Assembly (NCBI GenBank): GCA_001414345.1 | Contig: LLCB01000032.1 | Coordinates: 62,001-126,000 of the forward strand | Length of the DNA stretch: 64,000 nucleotides | Reading direction: 5' to 3' | Origin: Hymenoscyphus infarciens | Taxonomy: Eukaryota; Ascomycota; Leotiomycetes; Helotiales; Helotiaceae | Part shown: one piece after another, positions 1 to 12,319 of the stretch | Layout of the letters: each line of letters starts with the position of its first letter | Numbering within the stretch: position 1 is the stretch's first letter | The notes under the pieces: generated by a model | The model's input: only the letters and a program-made list of their open reading frames with translations | Databases searched by the model: none | Told to the model about the DNA's origin: nothing | Position numbers and translations under genes: made by a program

Positions 1-563
1 ATGAACCTAAGAAACAGGCTTTTTTTAATATGATTATATTTGCATGTGAATGTTTTCCTCTTTTCTTGAAAACAAGCTGTCACTGAGCACTTCACTCTCT
101 CATAAAGTATTTATCTTAGTGACTATAAGTAGCAAATCAGTGTAGATGGAAAACAGTTATTTCGTAGCCTCGTACTAGAACCTTCAGCCTCGTCCTACCA
201 GGACTAAGCGAGGCGCGTCTTTCCTCGAAGATGTCATTTCCAACAAGCTGTCTGCCAGCACACGCCGAACCACCATCGCAACATCGGATGACACGGATGC
301 CAACTGCGGAATCGATGGTAGATTGATTTGGAAACACCACTTTGACGTATACCTCGAAATCTAGCTCGACCGGTCCTTCCGTCAGAGGACAGTTTCTCGT
401 TCGATTTGTCAGAGGAAAATTCGTCCAAGGAACAAGTTCCGCAAGACTCACTGTGAGGACTCACTTGCTCGGCACAAGTTCTACGAGGACTCACTTCGGT
501 CGTCCAAGTTCTGCGGGACTCACCGGGCTTTGCCTCGTTTTCTAAGGACTCACTTCGTTCGCC
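1..563. other. Left-edge intergenic region, no gene seen
   Basis: No open frame here looks like a protein, and the overlapping short frames are mutually inconsistent. Positions about 425-545 hold an imperfect repeat of a roughly 30-bp unit built around the words caagttc and gaggactcactt, seen about four times, directly upstream of the RBD2 start. The far left (1-180) is AT-rich and featureless. Confidence 0.6.
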
Positions 564-1730
564 ATGGCACCAAGTCTTCCTCAATTCTCGGCGGCACGAA
601 TGCGCTCGTATATCTTCCGACTGCCACTGTTTACGAGGAGTATTATCGCGATTATACTCCTGCTCTGGACGTTGAGCTATCAGAAGGTTTTTGATCTGGT
701 GCAATGGGGGGCTTTGATTCCGAAGGAGATTGGGATTAGTACTAGTTTGTGTCCCTTTTCCTATTGCTATGTGTCTTTGCTCCAGGTATTTGGTCATGAA
801 GAGGGATTTTTTGGGTGAAGAGGGGGTGGCATGGAAAAGCTTTTGCAAGAGATGTGCTAATGGTGTTGGTGATTACAGTGTATAGGACGAATACGTTTCC
901 GCTAATTCATAATGGGATTTTCCATACCTTTTTCAATTTGATTGCTCTTGCGCCTCTGTTGGAAAGGTTTGAGGCTGAGTACGGGACTTTGACTAGTTTG
1001 GGGCTATTCCTTGGTCGTGAGTTATACTTTACCCCCCTAATTCTTGGATGGCAGATTACTGATTGGTTCGATGTTGGTGTAGCGCTTTCTACGATTCCGG
1101 CGCTGTTGTATACTCTTATTGAAAGGGGGATTTTGGGGATGAATACTGCGGTTTTGGGATCGAGGTATGAACACATTTGGGGTGAAAGGGGAAGAGAGAG
1201 GGAACAGGAATGGGCTAACTTATGTTGTAGTATTTGGGTCTTCACATTACTTGCTATGGAAGCGGTAAAGACGTATAAAACGAATCCCTCGTTCCAGCTT
1301 GGGACGGTCCAGGTACCTACTTGGATTACACCACTTGTTCTGGTGGTGTTCGTCTCGGTTCTGGTTCCGAATACAAGTTTCTTGGGACATTTGTGTGGTC
1401 TTGCTTTTGGATATGGTTGTAAGTTCCCGCCTTCTCTTCCCCTCGCTCATCATCATACACAAACCAAAGAACAGAACTAATGAGGGAATAGGGGGCCTGG
1501 GGTATCTCAAGTTTCTGGCACCACCTGAGTGGGCACTCCGCTGGATTGAGGGGAAACTCAATTTACTTGGGCGATTGCCGCATTATGTGTCGGTTGATCA
1601 GAAGACTTATGGAAGATTCGGGGTTCTGCCTACGTCGACTAACAATGTGTCGAATGTCAGTTTGCCGACGGGGGATAGGATGCAGGTTGAAATGGGGTTG
1701 GTGGGAAGTTCTCAGAGATTGGGCCCTTGA
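564..1730 (+). CDS. RBD2: Rhomboid protein 2 (Rbd2-type Golgi rhomboid)
   Basis: Polytopic rhomboid-family membrane protein; fungal Rbd2 is a Golgi rhomboid, and the family cleaves or handles membrane substrates. The best model has four exons: 564-748, 886-1164, 1231-1418 and 1492-1730 (297 codons including stop, 296 aa). The motif TFPLIHNGIFHTFFN is the family's first conserved loop. ALLERFE-like residues follow, then the serine box VLGSSIWVF (Ser155) and the histidine box FLGHLCGLAFGYG (His208), the Ser/His dyad of rhomboids. The residue after Ser is Ile rather than the usual Gly of GxSG. Introns 2 and 3 have clean GT...AG ends and restore the frame. Intron 1 (749-885, donor gtgtcc) is the least certain, and other donors nearby are possible. 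The short C-terminal tail after the last helix is typical. Family assignment is secure; protease activity is not shown. Confidence 0.85.
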
Positions 1731-2099
1731 AGGATGTTTATGTAGCGATTGGGCTGGGAAGTTTGGAACTTGTCATTTGTATAGAAAAATAGCATATTTG
1801 GCGTTTTTTTCGGAGGGAGGTTTTGGGTTGTAGGCTGCTAGGTATTGCATGCGTAATTGTTAGAGGGACCTGTTTGTGTATGATATGTCAGTATATCGAA
1901 TAAAACACTCGAAATACATTTCTATTGATAAGAAAGTTGAAATTACAATCCCATTGTTTCACAAATTCAAACTCACCTCGGTACTTAACACCTTGATAGC
2001 TGATCGCGTCGCCTCACAACGCTCCCCCATAAGCACTCTCCAAAACACCATGACGACCCCAATAACCCCGCCCTAAACCAGCACACCCCCTAAACAAAA
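1731..2099 (+). other. Intergenic region between RBD2 and GAA1
   Basis: About 370 bases without coding signal. The second half becomes C-rich (2010-2100, runs of cccc and cacc on the + strand), typical of a fungal promoter/5' leader for the GAA1 gene that starts at 2100. Confidence 0.5.
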
Positions 2100-4230
2100 A
2101 TGTCCGGTCTCCTAGGTTCGCTCTCCTCTCTCCTCCCCTTTCCTCCCATTTCCCCATATCACTTCACTGACCTTGCGCCCAGCATCCGGCTCCCTACTTC
2201 GTCGCGACCCTCGAATCCTCAAACTCCCTCCCTACCTGTCCTTCCTCTGCATAGTCATTGGCGTCGCATGGCTACTTGTTCTGCCACTCGATAACTACTC
2301 GAGGAAAACGTATATCTCGGAGAACGCGCTGTTGCCTGGGCAGGTACATACTTATTTTGCGGGGAGCGATCAGAATGTTTTTCGGGGGTATAAGAGGGAG
2401 GTTGATGCGCTGGAGGGGAAGGGGAATGTTGAGTGAGTTTTTTCTCTCTGGTTTGTGCTTGGTTTTGGGAGGTGGAAGGAAAGGGATTGGAGAAGGGGAG
2501 GGAAGGGCATTGGAGTGAGAATACTGGACTGACGTTTGAGTAGGGTGAATGATAAATTGGAGGAATTCTTTAAGGCTTCTGGTCTTAAGGTTGCGAGACA
2601 GAAGTATGAGTACACGAGTGCTGGGGAAACATATTCGGGAGAGAACATCTACGCTATTCTACATGCTCCCAGGGGAGATGCTGAGGAGGCAATTGTCCTT
2701 GTGGGAGCATGGACGAATGTGGAGGGGGAGTTGAATAAAAGTGGTGTTGCACTTGTTCTTACCCTGGCGAGATATTTTAAGAGTATTTTAGCACCCTTTT
2801 TCCAGATTGAAACATTGGCTTACGGATATATAGGATGGTCGTTGTGGTCAAAAGATATCATCTTTCTGATTACAGCGGATAGTAGAGCTGGACCTCAAGC
2901 TTGGGTAGATGCATATCATGATACTCACCAGAAGGGTATCCAATCTCTCCCCGTTAAGAGTGGTGCTCTCCAAGGAGCAGTAGTAATCGACTACCCCTTC
3001 GACCACCGCTTCGAATCCATCCACATAGTCTACGACGGAATAAATGGTCAACTCCCCAACCTAGACCTCCTGAACACAGTAGTAGCCATCGCCTCGGGCC
3101 AAATGGGCATCGGAGCCTCCCTCCAAAAAATGTGGCAACACACAGATACCTACAAAGACCGCCTCACGACCATGCTCCGCGGAATGATGAACCAAGGACT
3201 GGGTCACGCCTCGGGTCCTCATAGCTCTTTCATCCCTTACCACGTCGACGCTATCACTTTACAGCCTTATGGAGAGGGATGGCAGGATGAAATGGCTATG
3301 GGGCGGGTGATTGAAAGTACCTTTCGCAGTTTGAATAACTTGCTAGAGCATCTTCATCAGAGTTTCTTTTTTTATCTGTTGATGCAGAGTTCGAGGTTTG
3401 TTAGTATCGGGACTTATTTGCCTAGTGCTATGCTTGTGGCTGTTAATTTTACTATTATGGCTATCTTTCTTTGGGTAAAGAGTGGATCTACTGCCAGTCC
3501 GGAATCGAAAGTTGGATCTTCGAGCGAGAAATCTGGGCCTTTGGCTGTTGTTAAGAAGGGGGATGCTGTTGCGCTTGTTCCGGAGGAATTGTTGGAGACT
3601 AAGGAGAGGGATTTTTTCCTACCTCTGGGTGTGGTTGTGGGTGTGCATTTCTTGGGTGTTTTGCCGCTGTATGTTTTTAATCATACTTCGCAGAATGTAA
3701 GTCCTCTCCTCCCCTCCCTCTTCAAAATTGAAAACATCAGATGCTGATTGAGAATACAGATGCTCCCCGCACTCTTCTACCTCTTCACAACTCTCAACCT
3801 CGCTCTCCCCCCCTTAATCTCGCTCACCCTAATCAACTTCTTCTCCCCAACCCTCCAACAATACCAACTCCTCAAATCGTTCTCCCTCCTCTTCCTCGGC
3901 ATGTTCCTTTCCGCCCTCGCTACACTGAATTTCTCCCTCGCCTTCCTTATTGGGCTCCTCTCTGCACCACTCACATACATTCAACCCTTCAAAAACAAAG
4001 CTATCACTGGGTTTTTTGTTTTGTTAATGGGAGTGCTTGCGCCTGCTAGTGTGCTAATGGGGGGATGCTGGTATTGGGGATTGGGAGTTGGTGAGGTCCT
4101 GAGAGAGGCGGCTTTTGGGTGGGATGTTTGGGGGATGAATACTCAGGTTTGTGTTTGGTGTGTTTGGTGGCCTGGGTGGGTTGTGGGGGGGATACAGTTG
4201 TTTGGGCGGCCTAGAGGGGAGAAAGCTTGA
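2100..4230 (+). CDS. GAA1: GPI transamidase component Gaa1
   Basis: Subunit of the ER GPI-transamidase complex, which attaches preassembled GPI anchors to proteins. Four exons: 2100-2115 (only 16 nt), 2183-2432, 2544-3696 and 3760-4230, giving 629 aa, a usual Gaa1 length. The N-terminus has the family signature: a short basic stretch (LLRRDPRILKLPPYLS), the first membrane helix (IVIGVAWLLVLPLD), then YISENALLPGQV in the lumenal start. The middle is the lumenal M28-like domain, including GPHSSFIPYHVDAITL. Several hydrophobic helices follow from about residue 385 to the C-terminus. The start at 2100 is preferred because joining its 16-nt exon to the acceptor at 2181-2182 yields MSGLLASGSLLRRDP in frame; the donor (gttcgc) is unusual. 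Introns 2 and 3 have standard ends. Confidence 0.93.
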
Positions 4231-7200
4231 TTAAAGAAACAGGGGTTAGGGCTGTATGATAAAGTTGGTAGTACAAAAAGAAGGAGAAGAATCTCTATAT
4301 TTCTGACGTTGACTTGTATGTAAGTCTTTGATCAGTTCTGGACAGTTTGGCAGTAACCTCCAATCCCCAAGGGTACTTCGTGTGTAGCATCTGCACTGTA
4401 GCACTTACGCATTCCACCACCCCTAGGGTTGGAGCAACAACGCTATTTCCGCCATGATAACGTACTGGCTGTCTCCTACCCATATACAAAACCCAGACTA
4501 TCCCTTTTTCCAGGAACGAACAATGGCTGCAGCTCCCTGTCCAGATTACTGATCCACACCATGTTTTCCACCCCGTTTGGACGAACAAACGTTTCTGTTT
4601 GGGACTCGGTTTCAGTTGAGCTCGTATATATTTACTTCTGTACTAATGAGAGAAGTTAGGAAAACGACGTTGGATTATTTTTGACAGCAGATTGAGCGTT
4701 AGAGCACCAAGATCTTATGAGTCTCATCGCTGACACTTCTGAGCTCTTTTTCACAAAGGGCTTCCTAGTTCGTTGGTTTTTCTTGTCTTGGGTCAGCTCC
4801 CTTCACTGAAAACTCCTCCACCATGTTCTTAGGGCTGAGAGTCTGAGACAGCCACGAAAAGGCCAACCAGAGATTCTAAAATTCTACGATATGTGGAAAG
4901 ACTAACATTTGGATTTAAGATATGCTCCTGTTGGTGTCATTTGTGAGGCTTGACGCTTGGTAACTTAGATTCTTGCAAGAAAGATGTTCATATGAACTCA
5001 GGTCAACATCTTGAACTCAACTATCATGTCTATAAAACAGTATTAAGAACAGAGAATCAGGGATAGGAGGAAAATCTCCAGCGACGGGGGCGCTGAGTTG
5101 AAAATAGCTTATTGCTTACTCTCTCTAGATTCTCTAATGCCTCTATTGCGAGCGAGCACTTCTGTCAAGTTCCTTGGTTTGCTTTTCAGGTTGACTACGA
5201 AAGTCCATTTGAAGTGAAGTTTCTTGATTGAATCTATTGATCATGTTCAAGTATGCTTTGCACCAGTCATGGACTTGATCAATTCTGTTTAGATATGTAC
5301 CATAATAAATTGATGACTTATATAAAGTTCTAAACTCCGCTCAAACGACCTAGTTATATCATATATTTCAGGTCACTTATGTTCAGTAATTGTTACTTGG
5401 ACAAGTATCGCACTCTTTAAGATCCGAACTTCATTTGCATTATTCCTACTACTCTCGGTTAAGATAAAATGGATTTAGTAAAGAAAAACTATAAGTATAT
5501 AGATTTGCGATTTAAGACTCTAAAGCTGTAGCATAATTAGTCAATGTAATAATTGACGAGTAAAGTATACCAGTTCCCGTTGTTGTGAAAGCGCTCTTTC
5601 AACTTGTAATCGCTTTTGGGGACCTCGGCTTTTGTGTAAAATTGTTTTTTGCACTTCGGATAATGGAAGTAAATTATCCTAACCACCAGTAAGATTGGAA
5701 CTTACTCTACTCCACTAAAAGTTTAGAAGAGAAAGTGGGAGGTTGGAGATATGGTTTTATCGTGGATAAGTTCTAGATCAAATGTTCCCAGTTCCCATTG
5801 AAAGAAAAGGGTGTAGGTACCAATCTATTTTATAATCTACGCTAACAAGAAAGCCTGCTGCTCCAAAATATCAACATGTCTCTCGAGCTCCTAAGGAGTA
5901 AGTTATCTTGAATTATTCGTGACGAATAATTCGTCGTTAAAAGAGGGAATTAACTTATTCTGTGAAAATGAACAGCCTTTCGATCCAGGCGAGAATATCG
6001 CCCATAGCTTGATAACTCTCTTTGCTTGAGCAGACACAGTACTGAACTCAATGGGGATTTATATGGGAGCTCTTCACACTGTTATAAACTATATTTGAAA
6101 TTTCTCAATGAACTCATAGACATGTTAAATCTCTATTTAAGATTCGTAACGGTATTTTTGTCCACTAGAAGACAGATTTTCCTTATCAACCAGCTGGCCA
6201 CAGTCGGAGATATGAGAGGGGTTGTTTTCGACCAAATGCTTCGTTGATTTCTTGGTAGTGCAGAGGGTACTTAATGGTGACAGGTTTGCCTGAATTTATA
6301 CACAGAAATAGGAGGTGAAGAATTAATAGAACGTGTTCTATATTGCAAGCAAGCATCTTCAAGTCCAGTCCCCCATGTTGATACCTAGTGGGGAAAAAAG
6401 GTGTATAAAGCGAAATGATAGAATGCCGGAGGCTTAGAAGCGGTGAGTTCTCGAAGTAATTAAAGTCATGCTGGTCAAGATACAGCCTCCCTCGACAATC
6501 TGTAGGAAAACATATCTTGACTATACGTCCGGGTCAAACCCGTATAAAGGAGCTGGCCTTAAATTCGAGAACCCAAAGAAAAGCCTCGTGCAGAAAGAAG
6601 CTCCTCACTCCCCACCTCCAACATAGCGAGGAATAAATAAAATTAAGAAGGACATTTCAGAGCCTAGCAAGAAAATTATTTGATGCGTACTGGATGGATG
6701 GTTCCGCCAGGTTCTAGGATATTCAGCAAAAGCACCGATCTAGTGCTGAGGTTTTACAAGATCAAAAAAAAAATCCCCAAAAAAGAAGAAGTACCAGACA
6801 CCCATCAAGTTACATTTCAAAATACAGAATATTTGACGGTAAAACAACAAGTTTAAAAATCCACAAAGAACCTTGCCCTCCCTCTCTCTCCCCCATAGGC
6901 AACAAGACAAAACAGGTCCCAGCAATGTCTGGACGACGGAAGGAAGAGGACCTGGTGAGTTGGTGCTGGTGAGGCCGGATCAACAGTCTAAGGCTTGTCA
7001 CAACAATCCCGTAACATCTTTATGTGTATTGTTCGTCTGTTATAGATTGACTTCGCTAGACAATGGGATCGATATGATACGGTCTAAATATGCATGGTAA
7101 AGACACATGGAGATGGTATACAGAACTGCAGAAACAGTATCAGGAAAACGATGTAATGCCTCCTTTGCCCATCACGTATTGTACAGCAAGTTTCAGCGCA

Positions 7201-7712
7201 TTCAGAACCAATCTCGTAACAGAGAAATCATTACCAGGGGAAACCAAGATAATGTAATACACAATTGAAAATACCGCCCTAGAGGATCTAGGAGAATCAA
7301 GAAACTACTGTAGCCTTTTAATTCCCCTGAACCTTCTCGAACAAGGCTTTTAATTATCTTTTGTACAAGTAAAGTGAAGGTAGGTGCTCAAAAAGTAATG
7401 CCTACTTCTTTAACTTCAAATTGAACTTAAATAAGGCTAATGGTAAGGTGTATGCCAAATATCAAATGGTTTCTAATAAAACTTGAATTCTTTTGAGTCC
7501 AAGTCGATATACCAAGTAGTTGGTTTGAATCCCGGGTGTCCTCGGGGGTAATTAAGAATTTCTTGAATTCAACGTCTGCTCTGGAGTTTTCTCCTCGAAT
7601 CAAGTTATGATCATGAGGCCATTTGCCAATGCTTTGTCCCATTGGTCGTAGAGATCTATTTTTACATGCCAGTGCCCGTATTAAGTCAATCCAGACGCCA
7701 TGCCATGCCAAA
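4231..7712. other. Gene-free stretch between GAA1 and RPN9
   Basis: Nearly 3.5 kb without a convincing coding region; short frames lack recognisable motifs and no spliced model could be assembled. The first few hundred bases are the GAA1 3' flank. Composition is moderately AT-rich but not as saturated as the 48-56 kb island. Near 5660 a short word (gataatggaagtaaattatcctaa region) resembles the inner sequence of the small repeat near 44.8 kb, so a decayed copy of that family may lie here. No tRNA or rRNA gene was recognised by eye. Confidence 0.5.
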
Positions 7713-8954
7713 TCAAGCAGCCCAAACATCCTGCCCCTTCTTCTCGATCCAGTGGCCCAAAGAGTTGACACTTGAATCCCATTCTTCCAATCTCGAACGC
7801 ATGCCATTGATTTGGCCCATATCCAGTACCTTTGGCTGCACCCAGTTGATTCTCGCAATCTCGTCAACTTGGTCAATACTTCCTCGAAGAAGCCCCAAGC
7901 TCAACGCCTTCATGATCAAGTGCTCGATTTCATCCGGTCGAACCTTGGTCTCCTCTGCGATGGTACGGAATGACATGGCACGGTCGTGAGGTGGTCTTCG
8001 GAAAACGGTCTCTGTCAAAGCCGCCAAGTAGATCTTTTGCCGTAATCCATCACTGTGCTCCGCGAGCAAGGGGTTTGATGAAATGTGACCAGCCAATATA
8101 TCATATGCAGCTAAATCTCCTCTGTTGAAAGCAAAGAGAAGATCCCGGAGCCAAGAATCATCCTGCGTCAGGGTATCAAGAATTGGATGTAATAATAGCT
8201 CTCCGAAGTTGTAGATGGTATCCGAGATCAAAGCTGCTATGCTGAGATCGTATGCCCGATTTCTTCGCTCTTGAGGAGTCAAGTCGTTGAGTTCGATACA
8301 TGCCAAATAGAGGAGGGCGTTTCGATAGTATGCGGCAAAGTCGGATTTTGACTGTCTATTGTTAGGATATCTCTTGAAAGCTTACAGAGTCCACAAACCT
8401 GATAGTACTCTGCATTGACACGGTAGAAGGAGGCGTGAACAATAGTTTCAACAGAATCGAATCCATCTAGGATCTTTTCTGATTTATCGAGATCCTTTCT
8501 TGTGCCCTCCAAATCCTTAAGCTCCAACTTCACAGTAGCCACTGCCACTGTTGCGTATACATGGGCGTCCTGTGAGTTGGGGTTGTCGACTTTCTTCGCT
8601 ACTGATTCAAGGAAGGATAGGCGTTCTTGCGAATCTGCAGAAGAAGAGTAAGCAATATGATATTCCTCTTGGGTAGCCACCCTTACCTCTACATTGTGAT
8701 GCGGCACTCAGTGCAAGGGTAACAAGCTTCAACTGGTTGATCTTGTCTGCGAAAGTGAGGATGAAGGTCTTGTAGAAGGGAAGTCGTTGAGGAGCGCTCT
8801 CTTTAGTCTGAAAGAATTCCACCAAAGCATCGGTTAACTGATGCCATAATTTTCGCTCCCATAGATCTTCGAAGGTAATATAGAGATGTTGTGAGTCTGC
8901 GGGGGCGGCATCGCGCTGCTCGGCGAGAAAGTCTGGAATGGTATCGACGTTCAT
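7713..8954 (-). CDS. RPN9: 26S proteasome regulatory subunit Rpn9 (PSMD13)
   Basis: Non-ATPase lid subunit of the 19S regulatory particle. Three exons on the minus strand: 8954-8687, 8634-8399 and 8351-7713 (380 aa, the normal Rpn9 length). The N-terminal half is helical-repeat sequence (FEDLWERKLWHQLTDALVEF). The C-terminal half is a PCI domain, with the typical FNRGDLAAYD stretch and the winged-helix part FRTIAEETKVRPDEIEHLIM and WVQPKVLDM. Introns of 52 and 47 nt have GT...AG ends and keep the frame. Translation starts divergently from the complex I 40-kDa subunit gene, with only 290 bp between the two start codons, so the two may share a promoter region. Confidence 0.95.
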
Positions 8955-9244
8955 GGTGGGCTATTTCCGCCAGGTATTTCGAGATCTGGCGATGTTGCGA
9001 TGTTTTGGGGGAGGATGTTTTTGTGGTTGTTGAGGTTGATGGAATTCGCGTCAATCGCAACCTTGAGCTCCGTCTGGCAGCAGTAGGTAGTCCAGCCTTG
9101 GGCGACAGGCACCAGTTAGCGCGTCCTGCTACCGAGCTTTGGTGGACCGGGGGGGTCTGCCGGAGCACATCAACGACCGCCCGTTCAATCATACAGCGAC
9201 AATTTAAAAGCTTCACTCAATTGAACTTGAGGAAATCCGCAGCG
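8955..9244. promoter_or_regulatory. Divergent promoter region, RPN9 / complex I 40-kDa subunit
   Basis: The two start codons face away from each other across 290 bp with no other gene between them. This segment therefore must hold both 5' leaders and core promoters. No specific element is identified; the role as a shared promoter is inferred from geometry alone. Confidence 0.55.
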
Positions 9245-10756
9245 ATGCAGAAGTCCTGCGGATCGTTAGCCATGAATGGCCTCCGGGCTGCCTGCCGGAA
9301 AGCGCCCTTGGCCAACTCTGCTCCAAGAAGAGCCATCTCTGACATTACCATCACACGAACCGGAAAGCCCATCATTCGGACACAGGGTGGCAGGTTAGTA
9401 CTCTTCCTAAGCCAATTGGTTTCAATGCTAATAGATGCCGCTATAGATCTTCTCTTGGAGGTATGTGACTACCATGCGATTGACCTGGCGCCATACTCAT
9501 CGATTTCTAGGACACACTGTTACGGTTTTCGGCGCAACTGGCTTCTTGGGACGATACATCGTGAACAGACTTGGTACGCTACCCTGGGATTGGAATGCTG
9601 GTGGAATCTTGGGACTGATTGGTTTATACAGCAAGACAAGGATGTACGGTTATTGTGCCCTTCAGAGATGAAATGGCAAAGCGCCATTTGAAGGTTTCTG
9701 GAGATTTGGGACGAGTTATTTTCATGGTACTTGGACATCTTGACTACAATGCATGGGGAAGTGCTGACGAAATTTTAAGGAATACGACCTCCGAAATACT
9801 CCATCGTTGGAGGAGAGCGTTAGACACTCTGATGTGGTTTACAATCTCGTTGGCCGAAACTACCCCACCAAGTAAGCCTGAAAAAAGTAATAAAAAGGAA
9901 GAATATGACACTGATGCTATTACAGGAACTTCGATTTGGAAGATGTTCATGTTGAGGGTGCTGAACGTATTGCGGAAGCAGTTGCCAAGTACGATGTAGA
10001 CCGATTCATCCATGTTTCTTCTTTCAACGCAGACCTTAACTCATCCTCGGAGTTCTTCAGAACCAAGGTGAGAAATAAAAGCCCAAGTAAAATGTTGTTA
10101 CTGACATTCATAGGCGCGAGGGGAAGCTGTAGTACGAGACATTTTCCCGGAAACCACAATCGTCAGACCAGCCCCATTATTTGGTTTCGAGGATCGTCTA
10201 CTCCACAAACTGGCAGGCGTAACCAACATTATCACATCAAATCACATGCAAGAGCGTTACTGGCCTGTCCATGCTATCGATGTTGGTATGGCTCTTGAAA
10301 AGATGCTTCAAGATGATAGCACCGCCCAACAAACGTACGAATTGTACGGACCAAAGAATTACTCAACAGCAGAAATTGCTGCCCTTGTTGATAGGGAAAT
10401 CATCAAGCACCGCCGACACGTCAATGTTCCAAAGGCGATCATCAAGCCAATTGCTAGTGTTATTGAGAAGGCTCTTTGGTGGAATATCTTGTCCGCTGAT
10501 GAGATCGAGCGGGAGTTTATTGATCAAACCATTGATCCTACAGCAAAGACATTCAAGGATCTCGGAATTGAGCCAGCGGAGTTGAGCAGTCTTACATTCC
10601 ACTACTTGGTAAGTTGCCCTTTTTTTCTTCAAGATCGCAGTACTAAAAATTTTATAGCAAGGATATAGAAGCTCGTCATACAACGACTTGCCACCAGCGA
10701 CCGAGCGTGAGAAGAGGGAAGAGAAGAAGTACTTACATGTCATCGACGATCAGTAG
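9245..10756 (+). CDS. nuo-40: NADH:ubiquinone oxidoreductase 40-kDa subunit (NDUFA9-like)
   Basis: Accessory subunit of mitochondrial complex I with an atypical short-chain dehydrogenase fold. Eight exons: 9245-9393, 9447-9460 (14 nt), 9511-9573, 9632-9726, 9780-9871, 9926-10067, 10114-10608 and 10658-10756, giving 382 aa. The N-terminus is rich in Arg, Ala and Ser without acids, consistent with a mitochondrial presequence. The nucleotide-binding loop VFGATGFLGRY sits at about residues 60-70, followed by QGCTVIVPFRDE, VVYNLVGRNYPTKNF and FIHVSSFNAD. WPVHAIDVGMALEKML and ELYGPKNYSTAEIA are family hallmarks. All joins preserve frame; two acceptors read AAG rather than TAG or CAG, at most one of these being usual. 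Neighbour RPN9 is divergent. Confidence 0.94.
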
Positions 10757-11097
10757 TTTCTTTGCTCGAGAAGGCGTGTATTTACACCGGAGTTTTGATT
10801 GTACATAAGCAAAATTAGAAAGGAAACTTTGATTATTGGAAGCACCCAAGTGCATAAAGATGTGCGAAAGGCCTTGCAACTAGAGAAAATATCTTCGTGA
10901 GACTGTCAGAGGTGAACTAAAAACTTAATGCTCTTCTCCAATACCTAGGTGAACGAGGACCAACTAGTCGAGATTATCTAGTGGAGTAAGTGCTCCTCGA
11001 GAGCCAAACCCGGCAAAATCTCGTCATCAAAACTGGGAACACTAAAAAATCACCATCGCAACAATTAGTACGGCAACCATCGCCAACACAACTCAAA
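10757..11097 (+). other. Intergenic region before EFM5
   Basis: About 340 bases with no coding signal. It holds the 3' flank of the complex I subunit gene and the promoter and 5' leader of EFM5. Nothing specific is recognised. Confidence 0.5.
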
Positions 11098-12319
11098 ATG
11101 GATTCTGAGGACGACGAACCTTTGTAATGATCCCCAAAGCCCTACACACAACAATCATCTCCCTCATACTAACCCAAAATCCACCATAGAGTTCTCTCAG
11201 GCGGCGCACTAGACGCTCTCAAAGAGTTCTACGCCGATCGTGATGCCCTACAGAGGAAATTCGAGGATCTGAAAACGGCTGCTGAGGATGAATATGAGGA
11301 AGGCAAAGAGGGGAAGGTGAAGGTTTGGAGTATGGAAGCTTTTGGAGAGGATTGGGGGGTTAGTCAGTTTTGGGTGGGTCACGTTTTCTTTTTTTCTGTC
11401 CATGTTTTATCCACCCTTTTATTTTGGAGGAGATATTAGGAGATGGATGGTTGAAAGAAAGGAGGGGGATGGGGATACGATAGAGGAAAAGAAGAATAAC
11501 AAGCAAAACAGTATTCCGACGAAACAGCCACCACAATCGCAAAAGAATTACTCGACGGTGCCACATCGGAAACATCCATCGCTGCGGTTTCTGCACCGAG
11601 TGTGTTCATACAACTCAAGAATTTACTTGTATGTGCTCCCGCTTCTTCCTCGCCCATCTTATCCCTCTCCTCTTTACCCAACCTCTCTGTCTCATTCTGA
11701 CCTGGTCTCTAGAATAAACAAGGCCTCCCTCTCGCCGAAAGACCCAAAATCTGGCTCCTGGAATACGATAAAAGATTTGAAGTCTTCAACAATGAATTCG
11801 TATATTATGATTTCAATAATCCTCTCAAGCTACCTCGTGAGTCCCCTGCCGGGGTCTTCTGAGAAGTGAACACCAGCTAATGAAGGTGAAAAGCGAATAT
11901 GAAAGGAACGGTAAATAGATTCATAATCGATCCCCCCTTCCTAAATGAAGACTGTCAAACAAAAGGTACCATCTTCCTTCCGCATCCCATCCACCATCTC
12001 AACTAACAACCCTTTAGCCGCCCTAACAGTCCGTTGGCTCTCAAAATCCTGGACCAAATCAGAAGGCGAAGATTCAAAAGTAGTAGTCTGCACAGGCGAA
12101 AGAATGCAACCCCTCATCACCAAAATCTACAAACCAACCGGGATAGCAACCACGACTTTCGAACCCGTTCACTCCAAGGGATTGAGCAATGAGTTCTTTT
12201 GTTATGCGAATTTTGAGTGTGATGCTTGGAAGTGGAGAGGGCAGGAGGGCGAAGGAAGTGAAAAGGCCAAGGATAAATCTGGGGATGATAAGGCTGGGAA
12301 TGAGAGTGTAGAGGAGTAG
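11098..12319 (+). CDS. EFM5: eEF1A protein-lysine N-methyltransferase Efm5 (EEF1AKMT1/N6AMT2 family)
   Basis: SAM-dependent methyltransferase that in yeast trimethylates a lysine of translation elongation factor 1A; probably cytosolic. Six exons: 11098-11123, 11190-11373, 11512-11628, 11713-11836, 11894-11965 and 12018-12319, giving 274 aa. The N-terminal coiled stretch LVLSGGALDALKEFYADRDAL is the family opening, VSQFWYSDETA precedes the SAM-binding fold, and the signature DPPF motif lies at residues 163-166 (RFIIDPPFLNEDC). The C-terminus FEPVHSKGLSNEFFCYANFE matches the family and is followed by a Lys/Glu/Asp-rich tail of about 30 residues that looks disordered. The gene converges with UBP8, the stop codons being about 260 bp apart. 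Confidence 0.92.

Noticed and set aside
234..848. 204-codon minus-strand frame over the RBD2 5' end
   Set aside because: Antisense to the repeats and first exon of RBD2, with no domain; composition reflects the repeated words.
7500..7560. Possible tRNA B-box (ggtttgaatcccgg near 7521)
   Set aside because: No matching A-box at the correct distance and no cloverleaf could be drawn by eye.
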